A DNA stretch of 64,000 nt, taken from positions 3,100,001-3,164,000 of the forward strand of contig CP064963.1 of NCBI GenBank assembly GCA_016699165.1. The letters are read 5' to 3'. The position numbers and the translations under genes were made by a program. Below, one piece after another: positions 62,821-64,000 of this stretch (positions are counted from its first letter, which is position 1; each line of letters starts with the position of its first letter). The DNA is from Candidatus Melainabacteria bacterium (GTDB taxonomy: Bacteria; Cyanobacteriota; Vampirovibrionia; Obscuribacterales; Obscuribacteraceae). Under the pieces are notes generated by a model. The model made no database searches. It saw nothing but the letters and a program-made list of their open reading frames with translations, and was not told where the DNA came from.

Positions 62821-63222
62821 TTGAATCGGCTTTTCGCCTTCTTAAATGCAATGCTTTTCCTGGTGTTTTTTGGCACGGGGCAGTTCTTTTGCGTATGCGA
62901 GGCGCAGGATCCTTGTGGTGGATTGCAGAATGTTTTTGCATCCGCACAGGCTGACAACGCCACTTTTCATGCGGTTCAACACTCTTGCAAAATTGCTAAT
63001 CAAGATTGCTGCGACCACTGCCAGAGCGGGGATGCAAGTGCTTCGTCTATTAATCCAAATAGCTCTGAAGTAGAGCAAATCGCTTTTCATCAGCGCGATG
63101 ATGTACAACTTGCTCCAATCAAAACTCAATTTTATCAGCAACACTTAGGACGTGCGCCGCCTCTTTGCGGCCACTTCAACCTGGACAAAATTTTCCTTGC
63201 CAAAGGTTCTCTGCTTGTTTGA
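62821..63222 (+). CDS. Exported Cys/His-rich protein
   Basis: The 133-residue product (TTG start, weak AGG before it) has a hydrophobic N-terminal signal (to about residue 28) and a mature part with clustered Cys and His: FCVCEAQDPC, QHSCKIANQDCCDHCQSG and PPLCGHFN. Together with the next gene, an RND adaptor, this suggests metal binding, for example as a metal sensor or chaperone of the pump. The family is not recognised; some short proteins preceding CzcCBA operons have a similar make-up. Confidence 0.65.
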   Translation: MNRLFAFLNAMLFLVFFGTGQFFCVCEAQDPCGGLQNVFASAQADNATFHAVQHSCKIANQDCCDHCQSGDASASSINPNSSEVEQIAFHQRDDVQLAPIKTQFYQQHLGRAPPLCGHFNLDKIFLAKGSLLV

Positions 63223-63273
63223 AATCAGAAGTAAAGGCAGTCTAGTCGCATTTATGTCTGGTGGAATTTGAGC

Positions 63274-64000
63274 ATGAGTATTTTTGGGATCAAAAAACAG
63301 TTAAGCAGTCTTGCGTTATGTCTATATCTAACGGCGGGGTTTGCAGGTTTTGCCAGTGCCCACGAGGGCGACAACGAAGCTTTTCAGCATTCGGATAGTT
63401 CGGGGGCGCCCGCAAGAGTTGATGTCGATGAGCAGGTAATTAGAGCGCTCGAAATTAAAGTAGAGCCGGTCAAGTCTGGAACGGTGAAGAATTCACTACA
63501 AGCGACAGGCGAAGTCAAGGCTGCTGAGACACAATCGTTTGATGTTAATCCGTCTGTGTCGGGTGTGGTCAAGCAAGTTTTTGCCAAGCAAGGCGATGTG
63601 GTGAAGAAGGGCGAAATTCTTGCCACTGTTCATAGCATTGAAGTGGCGGACAACCTGACTAAGCTTATCAACGAGAAGACTCGTATCAGTGGAGAGATTG
63701 CAAAAACCAAAACGCAGTATGCAAGTGATATTAAGCTGCAGCAAAACACTGTAGATTTAGCCAAAGCCACTTTCGACCGCGAAGAAGGAATGCTCAAAGA
63801 GGGCATTTCGGCGCTCAAAAATTATCAAGTTGCTAAGAATGCATATCAATCTGCCCAAGTAAAACTTTCCACACTGCAACAGCGTCTGGTGCAGGACGTG
63901 AAGCTCTTAGAAAAAGAATCGAGCGTTACAATTTCTTCGGCTAAAGGGCAGTTGAAAATAATGGGCATTTCTCCAGCCACTGTTGATGCCGCTTTAGACT
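63274..64000 (+). CDS. RND efflux periplasmic adaptor (CzcB family), truncated by the window
   Basis: The frame is open from ATG 63274 to the right edge, giving 242 residues of an adaptor. A signal peptide ends near FASA (about residue 33). His and Asp residues follow (AHEGDNEAFQHSDS), which often bind metal in CzcB. The lipoyl-like motif is SGVVKQVFAKQGDVVKKGEILATVHS, and a coiled-coil hairpin fills the remaining residues. This is a second heavy-metal RND system, distinct from the one at 50-55 kb; the pump itself should lie beyond the window. Confidence 0.85.
   Translation, partial: MSIFGIKKQLSSLALCLYLTAGFAGFASAHEGDNEAFQHSDSSGAPARVDVDEQVIRALEIKVEPVKSGTVKNSLQATGEVKAAETQSFDVNPSVSGVVKQVFAKQGDVVKKGEILATVHSIEVADNLTKLINEKTRISGEIAKTKTQYASDIKLQQNTVDLAKATFDREEGMLKEGISALKNYQVAKNAYQSAQVKLSTLQQRLVQDVKLLEKESSVTISSAKGQLKIMGISPATVDAALD

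Noticed and set aside
1..64000. CRISPR arrays, prophage genes or integrase with attachment sites
   Set aside because: No regularly spaced repeats, no phage structural genes and no integrase were found in the window.

Overview
This looks like a chromosomal segment of a Gram-negative (diderm) bacterium: it carries RND pumps with periplasmic adaptors, a TolC-type outer-membrane protein, many signal peptides and MurQ. A small RRM RNA-binding protein with a Gly-rich tail, a cyanobacterial-like primary sigma factor, many TTG starts and a large number of secreted proteins of unknown function suggest a non-photosynthetic relative of Cyanobacteria (Vampirovibrionia/Melainabacteria, perhaps Obscuribacterales). 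That placement is an inference from gene content, not a measured one. No rRNA, tRNA, CRISPR array or prophage was seen. The only mobile DNA is a decayed IS1595-type transposase.

Layout. 1-4.6 kb: tail of a Glu/Lys-rich protein, a lipase-maturation-factor-like membrane protein, an RRM protein and a delta-9 desaturase. 4.5-11.4 kb, minus strand: five closely packed genes encoding a membrane-anchored thioredoxin, a small protein with the same leader, a giant FtsH-like protease with three AAA+ domains, an exported HEAT-repeat protein and a stand-alone Clp-N-like protein. This cluster is the strongest candidate for an undescribed system. 11.5-17.4 kb: FAS1 protein, TrxA, an orphan histidine kinase, a YdcZ-type transporter and topoisomerase III. 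17.7-24.5 kb is the accessory-looking region: IS remnant, a trypsin-like protease gene interrupted by a stop codon, a 946-residue secreted repeat protein with an HExxH site, and poorly conserved small genes. 24.5-26.3 kb: SulP anion transporter whose ribosome-binding site can fold into a hairpin. 26.4-31 kb: secreted, TPR and SAF-like membrane proteins, including a 52-residue gene.

31-38 kb is housekeeping: murQ, a dihydropyrimidinase, and the overlapping dnaG-rpoD-CNNM operon behind a recognisable promoter. 38-45.4 kb: small secreted proteins, a TPR pair ending in a TPR-caspase, and a matrixin-like metalloprotease. 45.4-50.4 kb is a signalling block (single-domain response regulator, GAF/PAS histidine kinase, multi-receiver Hpt protein with a degenerate GGDEF domain) plus an S4 RNA-binding protein. 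50.4-57.6 kb: heavy-metal RND adaptor and pump, a coupled secreted protein and a convergent TolC-family protein. 57.7-62.6 kb: EamA and DUF3592 proteins, an alternative sigma-70 factor, and a minus-strand operon with two tandem PDZ-metallopeptidases. The window ends in a second metal-efflux operon: a Cys/His-rich leader protein and a truncated RND adaptor.

Several themes recur. Peptidases and protein quality control appear repeatedly (M41, Clp-N, thioredoxins, caspase, matrixin, two PDZ-HExxH proteins, trypsin-like remnant, 946-residue HExxH protein). Heavy-metal efflux and phosphorelay signalling are the other two.
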